Below the pieces are notes generated by a model, which ran no database searches, had not been told where the DNA came from, and worked only from the letters and a program-made list of their open reading frames with translations. A stretch of 64,000 bases of DNA, from contig NZ_LWQT01000042.1 in NCBI RefSeq assembly GCF_001650715.1, positions 1 to 64,000 of the forward strand. The letters are read 5' to 3'. Position 1 is the stretch's first letter. Each line of letters starts with the position of its first letter. The stretch comes from Paramagnetospirillum marisnigri. GTDB taxonomy: Bacteria > Pseudomonadota > Alphaproteobacteria > Rhodospirillales > Magnetospirillaceae. Positions 52,304 through 61,131 of the stretch are shown piece after piece. Both the position numbers and the translations under genes were made by a program.

Positions 52304-52555
52304 GACACAACCACCGAAAATTGGCCGTCCGACAGCGGGCCCCTATCGGAACCGCCGCCGGACGAAGAAACAATGTTGGCGCCGTTTTTAGACCCGGCGA
52401 CCGAGGAAGGCTAGTCCAAAGTTACCGTTGGGAGGGTTATTTATGAGCCCTCAATCGCCGGGCGCCGCCTCCGGCGGCTGGGCTTTCGCGCCATGTGGCG
52501 CGTCGGCCCTTGGCCGCAACTCCTCGCGATGCATGAATGCATCGGCTCGTCGGAT

Positions 52556-53311
52556 TCAGCAACTTTCGGCGATGGCCCAGAAATCGGCGACCTTCAGGCT
52601 GGCGCCGCCGATCAGGCCGCCGTCCACGTCGGGCAGCGCCAGCAGTTCCTTGGCATTGTCCGGCTTCATGGAGCCGCCATAGAGGATGCGCATGGCCCCG
52701 GCGGCCTCGGCGCCCAACGCCTTGACCAATTCGGCGCGGATGGCGGCATGGACCTCCTGGGCCTGGGCGGGCGTCGCCACCCGGCCGGTGCCGATGGCCC
52801 AGACCGGCTCATAGGCGATGACGGTATTGGCAGCGGTGGCGCCCGCGGGCAGCGAGCCCACCAGTTGCGACCGATTGACCTCGATGGTCTGGCCCGCGTC
52901 GCGCTGGGCCAGGGTCTCGCCGATGCAGACGATGGCCACCAGCCCGGCGGCGATGGCGGCCTCGGCCTTGGCCTTGACCACCGCGTCGCTCTCGGCGTGG
53001 TCGGTGCGGCGCTCGGAATGGCCGACGATCACGTAAGTACAGCCCAGATCGGCCAGGGCGGCGGCCGAGCTGTCGCCGGTATGGGCGCCCGAGACCTTGG
53101 CATGGCAATCCTGGCCACCGACATGGAGGCCCGACCCCTTCACCGCCTCGGCCACCAGCCCCACCAGGGTGGTGGGCGGGCAGACCAGCAGATCGCAGTT
53201 GGGCTTGGCCCCTGCCAGCTTCTCGGCCACCCCCTTGGCCAGGGCCAGGCCATCGGCCTTCTGCCCGTTCATCTTCCAGTTACCGGCGATCAGCGTGCGA
53301 CGTTGGGACAT
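52556..53311 (-). CDS. tpiA: Triosephosphate isomerase
   Basis: The 251-residue TIM-barrel enzyme has substrate-binding Lys in AGNWKMN, electrophile His in VGHSERR, catalytic Glu in YEPVWAIGTG and phosphate-binding GGSMKPDN. The start at 53311 follows GGAGAGGA; the longer frame to 53494 crosses the vapC region in another phase. The 252 bases between it and secG hold no gene that I see. Confidence 0.96.
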   Translation of the reverse strand: MSQRRTLIAGNWKMNGQKADGLALAKGVAEKLAGAKPNCDLLVCPPTTLVGLVAEAVKGSGLHVGGQDCHAKVSGAHTGDSSAAALADLGCTYVIVGHSERRTDHAESDAVVKAKAEAAIAAGLVAIVCIGETLAQRDAGQTIEVNRSQLVGSLPAGATAANTVIAYEPVWAIGTGRVATPAQAQEVHAAIRAELVKALGAEAAGAMRILYGGSMKPDNAKELLALPDVDGGLIGGASLKVADFWAIAESC

Positions 53312-53387
53312 GGTCCTCTCCTCCCGAAATTCCTGCGCCCATATACCATTGGAACGGGATCGGCGGAACCGACTTCCCGATGGCGCG

Positions 53388-53786
53388 CTAAATGACCGGC
53401 GTTCCTTCCGCCCGCGCGGCCCGAGCCAGTTCGGCATCCAAGGTGGCCAGGGGATACCCCAAACGCTGGGCCAATTCCAGATAGACGGCGTCATAAACGG
53501 TCAGGCGATGGGCGCGGGCCAGGCGAAGAATCTCGGCCTCGTCCGGATGGTGGTCGGTAACCACGCCGAGGCGGGCCATATCCCTGAGAAAGGCGGCGGT
53601 GTCGGCCTGGGACAATCGCCCTCGCCTCTCATTGACCACCAGGATGTTGCGCAGTTCGTACCACAACAGAGCCGGAGCCACCGTATCCTCGGCCTGAATC
53701 AGGTTCAGCGCCCGATCCGCCGCCGGGCTGTCCTCGTCGCCAAAGGCCCAGCAAGCCGCGATCGAGGCGTCGATCACCAGCGCCAT
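53388..53786 (-). CDS. vapC: PIN-domain ribonuclease toxin (VapC-like)
   Basis: The 132-residue PIN domain has the acidic active site: Asp6 (VIDASIAACWAF), Glu in LLWYELRNIL, Asp in TVYDAVYLELA and Asp in LATLDAELARAA. It should cleave RNA, with activity held off by the adjacent antitoxin. Its start overlaps the antitoxin stop by one base. Catalytic residues are intact, so it is probably functional. Confidence 0.88.
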   Translation of the reverse strand: MALVIDASIAACWAFGDEDSPAADRALNLIQAEDTVAPALLWYELRNILVVNERRGRLSQADTAAFLRDMARLGVVTDHHPDEAEILRLARAHRLTVYDAVYLELAQRLGYPLATLDAELARAARAEGTPVI

Positions 53787-54031
53787 CAGCCCTTGCGCCC
53801 CTCGTCGCGGGCCGACAGCAGTTCGGCGGCGGAGACCGCAGGCGCCTGGCGGCGGCGGGCCTTGATGGCCGCCGCCGCCCGACGGACCTCTTCTCGCCCC
53901 TGGGCCGGTTCGGGAATGAGACGGGCGATGGGGCGGCCATGGCGGGTGATGATCAGGCTTTCGCCGTTCTCGACCTCGTCCAGCAGCCTGGGCAAATGGG
54001 TCTTGGCCTCGGAGGCCTGGATCTCACGCAT
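53786..54031 (-). CDS. vapB: Phd/YefM-family antitoxin
   Basis: The 81-residue antitoxin has an N-terminal Phd-type DNA-binding fold (EIQASEAKTHLPRLLDEVENGESLIITRHGRPIARLIP) and a disordered, charged C-terminal half that would wrap the toxin. It is the first gene of the pair. Nine-base direct repeats overlap its promoter. Confidence 0.87.
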   Translation of the reverse strand: MREIQASEAKTHLPRLLDEVENGESLIITRHGRPIARLIPEPAQGREEVRRAAAAIKARRRQAPAVSAAELLSARDEGRKG

Positions 54032-54041
54032 GAGGCGACTT

Positions 54042-54063
54042 TCGACCAGTTGAATCGACCAGT
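54042..54063 (-). promoter_or_regulatory. Direct repeats in the antitoxin-toxin promoter
   Basis: Two copies of ACTGGTCGA (minus strand) have a 13-base period, next to a -35-like TTGACT, just upstream of the antitoxin start. They are a likely operator for antitoxin autoregulation. Confidence 0.5.
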
Positions 54064-54102
54064 CAATCTTGAGCGCACATTCTCGCCGGGGTCAATGAAA
54101 AT

Positions 54103-54130
54103 GGGGCGGAACCGTTTCCGGTTCCGCCCC
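54103..54130 (-). terminator. Terminator of the sulfur cluster
   Basis: A perfect 12-bp stem GGGGCGGAACCG / CGGTTCCGCCCC with a four-base loop is followed on the minus strand by ATTTTCATT, 30 bases past the DUF1641 stop. Confidence 0.87.
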
Positions 54131-54159
54131 AGTCAGGAGGATCGAGCCTTGAGGAGAGA

Positions 54160-54687
54160 TCAGACCTGGGGGCTCTTGGCCAGGTAGACCGCCCGCTTCT
54201 TCAAGGAGCAGGCAAAGGACATCATGAAGCGCATGGCTTCCTGGGTTTCGGTCTGGCTGACCATGCGCAGGGTGCCCAGCAGGCCGCCGCCAGCGCCGGG
54301 GATGTTGCAGGAATCGATGGCATCCTCCATGGCGCCCTTGGCCTCGTGAGCCAGGGTGGCCAGGTCCTCGGTCCCCAGATTGTTGGCCATGTGCTCGATG
54401 AAGGCGAAGGCCCGGTCCACCATGGAATCGGTGGCGGCCGAGCGCATGGCGTGGATCAGGAACATGGCGTCGATCAGGGTCTGCAGCGCGCCGGTTCGGT
54501 GCATGGTGCCCACCGCGTCCAGCAGGGTCATGATGCCGTCCTTGACATCGGGCTCGTTGAGCTTGTCCACCACTTCCAGCGCATTGCCGGCGGTGCCGGT
54601 GATGCGTTCGACCATGCTGTCGGACAGGGCATCGCGGAGACCCTGGGCCAGCCTGGCCATCTCGTCCGTCTTGGGGGTATCGGTCAT
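54160..54687 (-). CDS. DUF1641 protein
   Basis: The 175-residue helical protein belongs to the DUF1641 family, which often accompanies FAD-dependent sulfide:quinone-type oxidoreductases or formate dehydrogenases. The repeated helical unit reads LLDAVGTMHRTGALQTLIDAMFLIHAM. The start at 54687 follows GGGAGGG. It is the last gene of the dsrE-tusA-sqr-DUF1641 run. It is probably a partner of the oxidoreductase; mechanism unknown. Confidence 0.85.
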   Translation of the reverse strand: MTDTPKTDEMARLAQGLRDALSDSMVERITGTAGNALEVVDKLNEPDVKDGIMTLLDAVGTMHRTGALQTLIDAMFLIHAMRSAATDSMVDRAFAFIEHMANNLGTEDLATLAHEAKGAMEDAIDSCNIPGAGGGLLGTLRMVSQTETQEAMRFMMSFACSLKKRAVYLAKSPQV

Positions 54688-54698
54688 GGCGCCCTCCC

Positions 54699-55838
54699 TC
54701 ACAGCAGGCCGCGAGCCGACAACCAGTACAGCCGGTTATAGGCAAGCTTGAACCAGTGGATCATCTGGGACGGCGGGCCGGGATTGGGCGGCGTGGTGTA
54801 GTTGAACCACACATAGGTCCCCGAGCCCAGGCCGGTCTCGACGAAACAGAACACCTTGCCGTCGTATTCGCGGGCGAAGCTGCCTTCCTGGATCAGCGAC
54901 ACCAGATTGTCGATGGTGACATCGGCCTCGAAATGGGCGGTGGAGCCCGCCTTGGAAATGGGAATGTTGGTGGTGTCGCCGACCACGAACACATTGGTCG
55001 AGCCTTCCCGGTGCAGGGTCTTGGTGTTGGTGGGAACCCAACCGCCCTTGCCCAGGCCGGAATCGTCGATGACCTGCGCGCCCTGGTGGGGCGGAATGGT
55101 GATCAGCAGGTCATAGGGCAGTTCGGAGCCTTCCATGGACTTGATGACCTTGGCCTCGGGATCGACGCTTTCGGTGTTGAAGAAGGTCTCGTATTTGATG
55201 CCCAGGCGCTCGAATTCAGGCTTGGCCCAATGGGCCACCGGCTCCAGCGCGTGCAGGCGGCCGATGGGATAGGTGTAGGTCAGCTCGGTCTTGTCCCACA
55301 GCCCCTTGCCCTTCAGGAATTCCTGCAGCATGAAGGCGGCTTCCAGCGGAGCCACCGGGCATTTGTGCGGCGCGTTGACATTGATGACGATCTTGCCGCC
55401 CTGGAACTCGTTCAGGGCGGTGCGCAGCTTGCGGGCGCCGTCCAGGTCGTAGAACCAGTGGCCGCCTTCCTTCATGCCGGGAATGGTCTGCGGCATGATG
55501 CGCGAGCCCGAGGCCAGCACCAGATAGTCGTATTTGAAGGTGCGCCCCGCCTCGGTGGTGACCTGGTTCTTCTCGACATCGATATGCTTGGCCGGGTCGA
55601 CGAAGAAGTTGACGCGCTTGTCCAGGACCTTGCGCTGGTCGCGGAACAGCTCCGCCTCGCGCATGCGGCCGAACGGCACGTAAAGCAGGCCGGGCTGGTA
55701 CATATGGGTTTCGCTGGTGCCCAGCATGGTGATGTTGAGGGCGCCGGTGCGCAGTTCCCCACCCATCTGGCGACACAGGCCATTGGCGACGATGGTGCCC
55801 GACAGGCCGCCACCGACGATCAGAATCGTCTTGGACAT
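54699..55838 (-). CDS. Sulfide:quinone oxidoreductase-like flavoprotein
   Basis: The 379-residue member of the SQR/FCSD family has an FAD motif at 5-15 (ILIVGGGLSGTIVANG) and the second FAD segment VFVVGDTTNIPISKAGSTAHFEA. The redox pair is Cys160 (HKCPVAP) and Cys331 (KVFCFVETG). The extra Cys of type I SQR near residue 128 is absent (Trp128). A C-terminal amphipathic stretch (MIHWFKLAYNRLYWLS) could dock on the membrane. It would pass electrons from sulfide or a protein persulfide to quinone; the exact substrate is inferred from neighbouring TusA and DsrE-like proteins. Confidence 0.85.
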   Translation of the reverse strand: MSKTILIVGGGLSGTIVANGLCRQMGGELRTGALNITMLGTSETHMYQPGLLYVPFGRMREAELFRDQRKVLDKRVNFFVDPAKHIDVEKNQVTTEAGRTFKYDYLVLASGSRIMPQTIPGMKEGGHWFYDLDGARKLRTALNEFQGGKIVINVNAPHKCPVAPLEAAFMLQEFLKGKGLWDKTELTYTYPIGRLHALEPVAHWAKPEFERLGIKYETFFNTESVDPEAKVIKSMEGSELPYDLLITIPPHQGAQVIDDSGLGKGGWVPTNTKTLHREGSTNVFVVGDTTNIPISKAGSTAHFEADVTIDNLVSLIQEGSFAREYDGKVFCFVETGLGSGTYVWFNYTTPPNPGPPSQMIHWFKLAYNRLYWLSARGLL

Positions 55839-55927
55839 GAACTCCCTCCCTCGGAAGTGATGCGTTGTCTATGTTCGGCTTGCGCGTCGGCCGTCTTCGC
55901 GGCCTTGGCGATCGGGCAAGCCGCCTG

Positions 55928-56158
55928 CTACTTGGCCTTGCGGACCACCACGCTCCAATAGCCGTCGCGCTCGCCGGTCTCGACCACTTGATGGCCGACC
56001 TTGGCGCACCAGGCGGGAATATCGGTGGCCGATCCCTTGTCCGAGGACAGGATATCCACCTCATCACCGACCGAAGCCAGCTTCAGCGCGGCGATCAGCT
56101 CCATCAGCGGACCCGGGCAGAAGGCGCCCCGGGCGTCAATCGTCTGGCGTTCAGCCAT
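55928..56158 (-). CDS. tusA: TusA-family sulfurtransferase
   Basis: The 76-residue IF3-like domain has the persulfide Cys14 in the family motif CPGP (ARGAFCPGPLMELIAALK). It carries sulfane sulfur between proteins. The start at 56158 is the first ATG giving a normal TusA length; the open frame continues to 56323 through the dsrE gene. It lies between dsrE and the SQR-like gene. Confidence 0.88.
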   Translation of the reverse strand: MAERQTIDARGAFCPGPLMELIAALKLASVGDEVDILSSDKGSATDIPAWCAKVGHQVVETGERDGYWSVVVRKAK

Positions 56159-56187
56159 TTTTGGTCTTCCTCTTTCTATGGATCGTC

Positions 56188-56589
56188 TCAGATGGTGATG
56201 AGTTCGCCGCTTTCGGCGTCGGCCAGGAACTTGGCCAGGCCCATGGGGCCATCGAACAAATCCTCGGTCAGATGGGTGTCGCACTCCCAATGCTGTAGAT
56301 CCAGCACCAGCGAACAGGCCCACATCTTCATTTCGCCCAGCATCTTGCCCTGGCCGAACAGGTCGATGGCATCGGGAACGTTCTTGGTCATGAACAAATC
56401 ATGGAAATGACCGCCATGATAGCGCTCGGCCGGAGACTTGCCCCGCTCGAACGGCAACAGCGCGTTCATGGTGACGAAGACTTCCACCGGGCGGTCGGAG
56501 ACGGCGGCCACCGAAGCGATCATGGCGGCCAGCTGAATTTTCTCGTGCTCCGCGGAGCACAGCATGATGTAGAGCGGCTTAGGTGACAT
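56188..56589 (-). CDS. DsrE-family sulfur-relay-like protein
   Basis: The 133-residue alpha/beta protein of the DsrE/DsrF-like fold has the N terminus MSPKPLYIMLCSAEHEKIQLAAMIASVAAVSDRPVEVFVTM and a later Cys pair in MKMWACSLVLDLQHWEC. The start at 56589 is the family N terminus; the large open frame to 57366 is the antisense of ppiD. It is the first gene of the sulfur run, and a -10-like TATAAT lies about 60 bases upstream (56653-56648 on the minus strand). Confidence 0.83.
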   Translation of the reverse strand: MSPKPLYIMLCSAEHEKIQLAAMIASVAAVSDRPVEVFVTMNALLPFERGKSPAERYHGGHFHDLFMTKNVPDAIDLFGQGKMLGEMKMWACSLVLDLQHWECDTHLTEDLFDGPMGLAKFLADAESGELITI

Positions 56590-56833
56590 GGACTCCCCCG
56601 ATATTGCGCGGTCGCGGCTCTTGGCGGGCCGCTTACCTTCGATTTTCATTATATACGCATTTTGTGAGGTTCGCCCGCAAGAGGATTTCGTGCGCGGATG
56701 ACACCCCATTGACACTTCCGTGTTGCGGCCCCCCTGCCCCCTCCTTATTATGCGGCCCGTCTTGAACCGTGGCGTTCCGCCAATATTTCCGCCGCTGTTC
56801 CTTCCATTCCTTTCCGGGACTTCGTCAAATCCG

Positions 56834-58705
56834 ATGCTGGACGTATTTCGCAAAGCCTCCAAGACCTGGGTGGTCAAGCTGCTGTTCGCCCTGCTCACCC
56901 TCAGCTTCGTGGTGTGGGGCGTCGGCGATGTCGTCCGCGGCGGCGGTGGCCGCGGCCCCGCCATCGAGGTGGGAAAGACCAGCATTCCGGCGGCCGAGGT
57001 CATGGCCGAATTCAAGCGCGAGGTCGAGCGCCTGCAGCCGCTGTTCGGCGGCAAGCTGACCTCCGAGGAAGCCCGCAAGATGGGCATTCTCGACCGCACC
57101 ATCGATTCCCTGATCGCGCGGACCCTGGTGGATGAAGCCGCCCGTTCGGCGGGGCTGACCGCCAACGACGATGTCACCTTGCGCCGCATCGCCGCCAATC
57201 CGGCGTTCCGCAACCAGTTGGGCCAGTTCGACCGCGAAATCTTCCGCCAACGTCTGGGCCGGGTCGGCTTCAACGAGGACAGCTTCATGAAGTCCGAGCG
57301 GCTGGGCATGATTCGCGGCCAGATGGCCGAGACCCTGACCGCAGGAATCGCTGCCCCCACGATCATGGTCGAGCCGCTGCTGCGCTGGCGCGAGGAACGC
57401 AGGGTGGCCGAAACCCTGCTGGTGCGTGATGATTCCGTGCCGCTGCCGCCGACCCCCGAGGCGGCGGAGCTGGAGGCCTATTACACCGGCAATACCAGCC
57501 GCTTCATGGCGCCGGAATACCGGGCGCTGACCGTGCTGCTGCTGCGGCCGACCGATGTGGCGGGGAATGTCGAGATCGACGAAATGATGGTGCGCGAGGC
57601 CTATCAGGCCCGCCTGGAGGAATTCAACACCCCCGAACGCCGTCACGTCACCCAGATCGTGCTCGACAGTCAGGCCGCCGTGGCCAAGGCCAGCGATCTG
57701 GTCGGCCAGGGCAAGGGTCTGGACGTCATCGCCAAAACCCTGGACTCCCCGATCATCGACCTGGGCTCGGTGGAACGCCGCGACCTGCCCGATGGACTGG
57801 CCGAGGTGGCCTTCCGCCTGGGCGCCGGGGCCACCGGCCAGCCGATCAAGACCGAGCTGGGCTGGCATGTGGTCAAGGTCGAGCAGATCCAGCCGGGCCG
57901 TCAGCGGCCCTGGACCGAGGTCAAGGGTCAGATCGAACAGGATCTCCGCCGCGAGAAGGCGCTGGACGGTCTGGCCGAGCTGGCCAACAAGGTCGAGGAC
58001 GCCCTGGGCGGCGGCGCCACCCTGGAAGAGGCCGCCAAGCGCCACGACCTGAAGATCGTCAAGCTGGCCCAGGTAGATGCCCAGGGGCGTGGCCCCAACG
58101 GCAAGCCGGTGGCCGATCTGCCCAAGTCCGACCAGTTCCTGGACGTGGCCTTCCACACCGATCCCAACACCGAAAGCCCACTGACCGAAGTGCCCAATAA
58201 CGGCTATTTCCTGCTGCGGGTCGACGGCGTCACCCAGCCGGCGCCCAAGCCGCTGGCCGAGGTCAAGGCCGAGGTCCAGGCCGCCCTGCAGGCCGAGCGC
58301 CGCCACGACCAGGCCCGCGCCAAGGCCGAGAAACTGGCCGAGCGCCTGAAGGCGGGCGAAAGCATGGCCGCCGTCGCCCAGTCGGCGGGCCTGAAGGTGG
58401 AAACCACCAAGCCGTTCTCGCGCGAGAGCACCGAGGGCAATGCCATTCCGCCGCAACTGGCGGCCGAGCTGTTCCGTCAGCAGCCGGGCGGCATCGCTCT
58501 CGGCGCCCTGCAGACCGGCACCCTGGTGGCGCGACTGGCCTCGGTGGTCGCTTTCGATCCCAACGCCAATCCGGCGGTGACCGAGGCGGCCCGGCGTCGG
58601 GTGTCCCAGGCGGTGGCCAACGACATCACCGACCAGTATCTCTCCGCCCTGAACACCACCTTCGGCGTGAAGGTGGACCGTCCCCAGCTCACCCGCGAAG
58701 AATAG
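56834..58705 (+). CDS. ppiD: PpiD-type peptidyl-prolyl isomerase/SurA-N chaperone
   Basis: The 623-residue membrane-anchored periplasmic chaperone has one N-terminal membrane helix (about 13-30, VVKLLFALLTLSFVVWGVGDVV), a SurA-N-like helical region (45-190), and a parvulin domain around 255-360 (RRHVTQIVLDSQ ... LGWHVVKVEQIQPG). The start at 56834 (MLDVFRKASKTW) matches the family. It is co-directional with trpE, two bases apart, as is usual in alphaproteobacteria. Confidence 0.92.
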   Translation: MLDVFRKASKTWVVKLLFALLTLSFVVWGVGDVVRGGGGRGPAIEVGKTSIPAAEVMAEFKREVERLQPLFGGKLTSEEARKMGILDRTIDSLIARTLVDEAARSAGLTANDDVTLRRIAANPAFRNQLGQFDREIFRQRLGRVGFNEDSFMKSERLGMIRGQMAETLTAGIAAPTIMVEPLLRWREERRVAETLLVRDDSVPLPPTPEAAELEAYYTGNTSRFMAPEYRALTVLLLRPTDVAGNVEIDEMMVREAYQARLEEFNTPERRHVTQIVLDSQAAVAKASDLVGQGKGLDVIAKTLDSPIIDLGSVERRDLPDGLAEVAFRLGAGATGQPIKTELGWHVVKVEQIQPGRQRPWTEVKGQIEQDLRREKALDGLAELANKVEDALGGGATLEEAAKRHDLKIVKLAQVDAQGRGPNGKPVADLPKSDQFLDVAFHTDPNTESPLTEVPNNGYFLLRVDGVTQPAPKPLAEVKAEVQAALQAERRHDQARAKAEKLAERLKAGESMAAVAQSAGLKVETTKPFSRESTEGNAIPPQLAAELFRQQPGGIALGALQTGTLVARLASVVAFDPNANPAVTEAARRRVSQAVANDITDQYLSALNTTFGVKVDRPQLTREE

Positions 58706-58707
58706 CC

Positions 58708-60228
58708 ATGACCCTGCCTCCCGACTTTGCCACCTTTGCCGCGGCCTATGACTCCGGCAAGCCCCAGGTGGTCTGGCGGGTGCTGGTGGCCGATCTGGAG
58801 ACGCCGGTTTCGGCCTTTCTGAAGCTGGCCAATGGCCAGCCCAACGCCTTCCTGCTGGAATCCGTGGAAGGCGGCGCCGTGCGTGGCCGTTATTCCATCC
58901 TTGGCATGAAGCCGGACCTGATCTGGAAATGCGAGGGCAACCGCGCCTGGATCAATCGCAATGCCCGCTCAAAATCGGGCGAATTCACACCGTGTCCGGT
59001 GGCCGAGACCTCCGGTGCGCTGGATTCGCTGCGCGCCCTGGTGGCGGAATGCCGCATCGACACCCCAGACCATCTGCCGCCCATGGCCACCGGCCTCATC
59101 GGCTACATGACCTATGACATGGTCCGGCTGGTGGAGACGCTGCCCGACGACAACCCCGATCCCATCAAGGTGCCCGATGGCATCTTCATGCGCCCCACCC
59201 TGGTGGCGGTATTCGACAACGTCAACGGCACCCTGACCGCCGTGTCGGCGGTGTGGCCCCGGGCGGGCATGGATGCCCAGGCCGCCTGGGACCTGGCCCA
59301 GGAACGCCTGGAACATGTGGTCGAGACCCTGGAATCGCCCCTGCCCCACACCTATGTGGGCGGCACGCGCGATGACCACCAACCGGTGCCGGTCCCCAGC
59401 GTCTCGCCCGAGCATTACTGCCAGATGGTGGAGAAGGCGCAGGAATACATCGCGGCGGGCGACATTTTCCAGGTGGTGCTGTCCCAGCGGCTGGCGGTGC
59501 CGTTCAAGCTGCCGCCATTCTCGCTGTATCGCTCGCTGCGCCGCCTCAATCCCAGCCCGTTCCTGGTGTTCCTGGATTTCGGCGAGTTCCAGCTGGTGGC
59601 GTCGAGCCCGGAAATCCTGGTTCGTCTCCGTGACGGCCGCGTCACCATCCGCCCCATCGCCGGAACCCGCAGGCGCGGCAAGACCCCGGCCGAGGACGAG
59701 GAACTGGCCGCCGATCTGCTGGCCGACCCAAAGGAACTGGCCGAGCATCTGATGCTGCTGGACCTGGGCCGCAACGATGTCGGCCGCGTCGCCGCCATCG
59801 GTTCGGTGGAGGTCACCAAGAAGATGGTGGTGGAGTACTACTCCCACGTCATGCACATCGTCTCCAACGTCGAAGGCCAGCTGCGCCCCGATTGCGATGC
59901 CATGGACGCGCTGATGGCGGGTTTCCCGGCGGGAACCACGTCCGGCGCCCCCAAGATTCGCGCCATGGAGATCATCGACGAGTTGGAGTCCGAACGCCGC
60001 TCCTTCTATGCCGGAGCCATGGGCTATTTCGATGGCAAGGGCAACATGGACACCTGCATCGCGCTCAGGACCACCCTGATCAAGGACGGCACCATGTATG
60101 TGCAGGCCGGGGCCGGGATCGTCGCCGATTCGGTGCCGCTGTCCGAGCACGAGGAATGCCTGAACAAGGCGAGAGCCCTGGTGCGGGCCGCCGAGGACGC
60201 CATCGACTACACCCTGATGAAGCAGTAA
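58708..60228 (+). CDS. trpE: Anthranilate synthase component I
   Basis: The 506-residue chorismate-utilising enzyme makes anthranilate. The N-terminal feedback site has LLESVEGG...GRYSILG. The C-terminal catalytic part has IAGTRRRGKTPAEDEELAADLLADPKELAEHLMLLDLGRNDVGRV, SNVEGQL, FPAGTTSGAPK and VQAGAGIVADSVP. It starts two bases after ppiD. No trpG follows, so the glutaminase subunit is encoded elsewhere. Confidence 0.96.
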   Translation: MTLPPDFATFAAAYDSGKPQVVWRVLVADLETPVSAFLKLANGQPNAFLLESVEGGAVRGRYSILGMKPDLIWKCEGNRAWINRNARSKSGEFTPCPVAETSGALDSLRALVAECRIDTPDHLPPMATGLIGYMTYDMVRLVETLPDDNPDPIKVPDGIFMRPTLVAVFDNVNGTLTAVSAVWPRAGMDAQAAWDLAQERLEHVVETLESPLPHTYVGGTRDDHQPVPVPSVSPEHYCQMVEKAQEYIAAGDIFQVVLSQRLAVPFKLPPFSLYRSLRRLNPSPFLVFLDFGEFQLVASSPEILVRLRDGRVTIRPIAGTRRRGKTPAEDEELAADLLADPKELAEHLMLLDLGRNDVGRVAAIGSVEVTKKMVVEYYSHVMHIVSNVEGQLRPDCDAMDALMAGFPAGTTSGAPKIRAMEIIDELESERRSFYAGAMGYFDGKGNMDTCIALRTTLIKDGTMYVQAGAGIVADSVPLSEHEECLNKARALVRAAEDAIDYTLMKQ

Positions 60229-60306
60229 CCTGCGCAATTTCCTTGCGAACGGTCCTTATTCGCTCCATATTGCGATTCATTCGCATTTGCATATTGGAGC
60301 CCCGCC

Positions 60307-60870
60307 ATGGGATTCATCGATCGCCAGCCTTGCTTCGCCACCCACCCCCTTGCCGCTACCGACTATGTCTGGCTCGCTGCCCTGGGAGCGGCCGAGCGCG
60401 CCCCCATCACCGCCGAGGACGTGGCGGCGGCGGTGGACGCCCTGGCAGGGCCGCTATGGACGCCCGTCTATGAGCTTGTATCGGACTCGATGTCGCACAT
60501 GATTGATCAGGGATGCCTGACCCCGGCCGCGGATTTGGGCCGTTACGCCTTGACCGGGGCCGGTCGCCGTCGCCTGGTCGACCTGCTGTCGCGGCCGGTG
60601 CAGGCGCCGCTCTCCGCCTTCGGCCAAGTGGGAGTACGCCTGAAGCTGGCCTTCGCCGACATCCTGCCGCCGATCTTGCGCCGCCATCAGATCAACGCGG
60701 TGATCCGCGCCTATGAATGCGAGATGGCGGCGCGCTCGGCCCGCTGCAAGGCCTGGCCGCTGAACGGGCCGCTCGGCCGTACCTGGCTCGACCACCATCT
60801 GGATGAGTTGGAAGACGGCCTGGCCCTGCTGCGTCAATTGGCTCGGATGGAAACACCCAGCCTGACCTAG
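60307..60870 (+). CDS. Hypothetical protein, possibly PadR-like regulator
   Basis: The 187-residue helical protein has residues 15-95 resembling a winged-helix unit (YVWLAALGAAERAPITAEDVAAAV ... MIDQGCLTPAADLGRYALTGAGRRRLVDLLSRP). The C-terminal helices (HQINAVIRAYECEMAARSARCKAWP ... WLDHHLDELEDGLALLRQLA) are like the dimerisation helices of PadR-family proteins. The assignment is by eye. It is convergent with copZ, overlapping by four bases. The upstream 78 bases are AT-rich with a TGCGA-N5-TCGCA dyad. Confidence 0.6.
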   Translation: MGFIDRQPCFATHPLAATDYVWLAALGAAERAPITAEDVAAAVDALAGPLWTPVYELVSDSMSHMIDQGCLTPAADLGRYALTGAGRRRLVDLLSRPVQAPLSAFGQVGVRLKLAFADILPPILRRHQINAVIRAYECEMAARSARCKAWPLNGPLGRTWLDHHLDELEDGLALLRQLARMETPSLT

Positions 60871-61070
60871 GCTGCCTTGCCCTCGAAGCCGAACCCGGCC
60901 TCGTCAACCGCCTGCTTGACCTGGGCCTCGGTGGCGCCGTCGACGGTCACCGCCGCCTGGGCCACGTCGATGGAAATCTTGGCATCGGCGGCCAGCGCCT
61001 TGATGGCGGATTCCACCGACTTGGCGCAGCCGCCGCAGCTCATGCCGGTAACGCGATAAGTGGTGCTCAT
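60867..61070 (-). CDS. copZ: CopZ-type copper chaperone
   Basis: The 67-residue heavy-metal-associated domain has Cys12-x-x-Cys15 in GMSCGGCAKSVE and the babbab fold length. It carries Cu(I) to CopA and possibly to CueR. It is preceded by its own CueR-type promoter, although copA-cueR lie 58 kb away in this window. Confidence 0.92.
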   Translation of the reverse strand: MSTTYRVTGMSCGGCAKSVESAIKALAADAKISIDVAQAAVTVDGATEAQVKQAVDEAGFGFEGKAA

Positions 61071-61100
61071 GCCTGCTCTCCTGCGAATGATACTGGCGTC

Positions 61101-61131
61101 AGTGTGAAGCTTCCAGCAAGGGGAAGGTCAA
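61101..61131 (-). promoter_or_regulatory. CueR-type promoter/operator of copZ
   Basis: On the minus strand, -35 TTGACC (61131-61126), a 19-bp spacer with CTTCC-N7-GGAAG, and -10-like CACACT (61106-61101). Over 20 aligned bases from ACCTTCC to GGAAGC it matches the copA operator at about 16. Confidence 0.8.
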
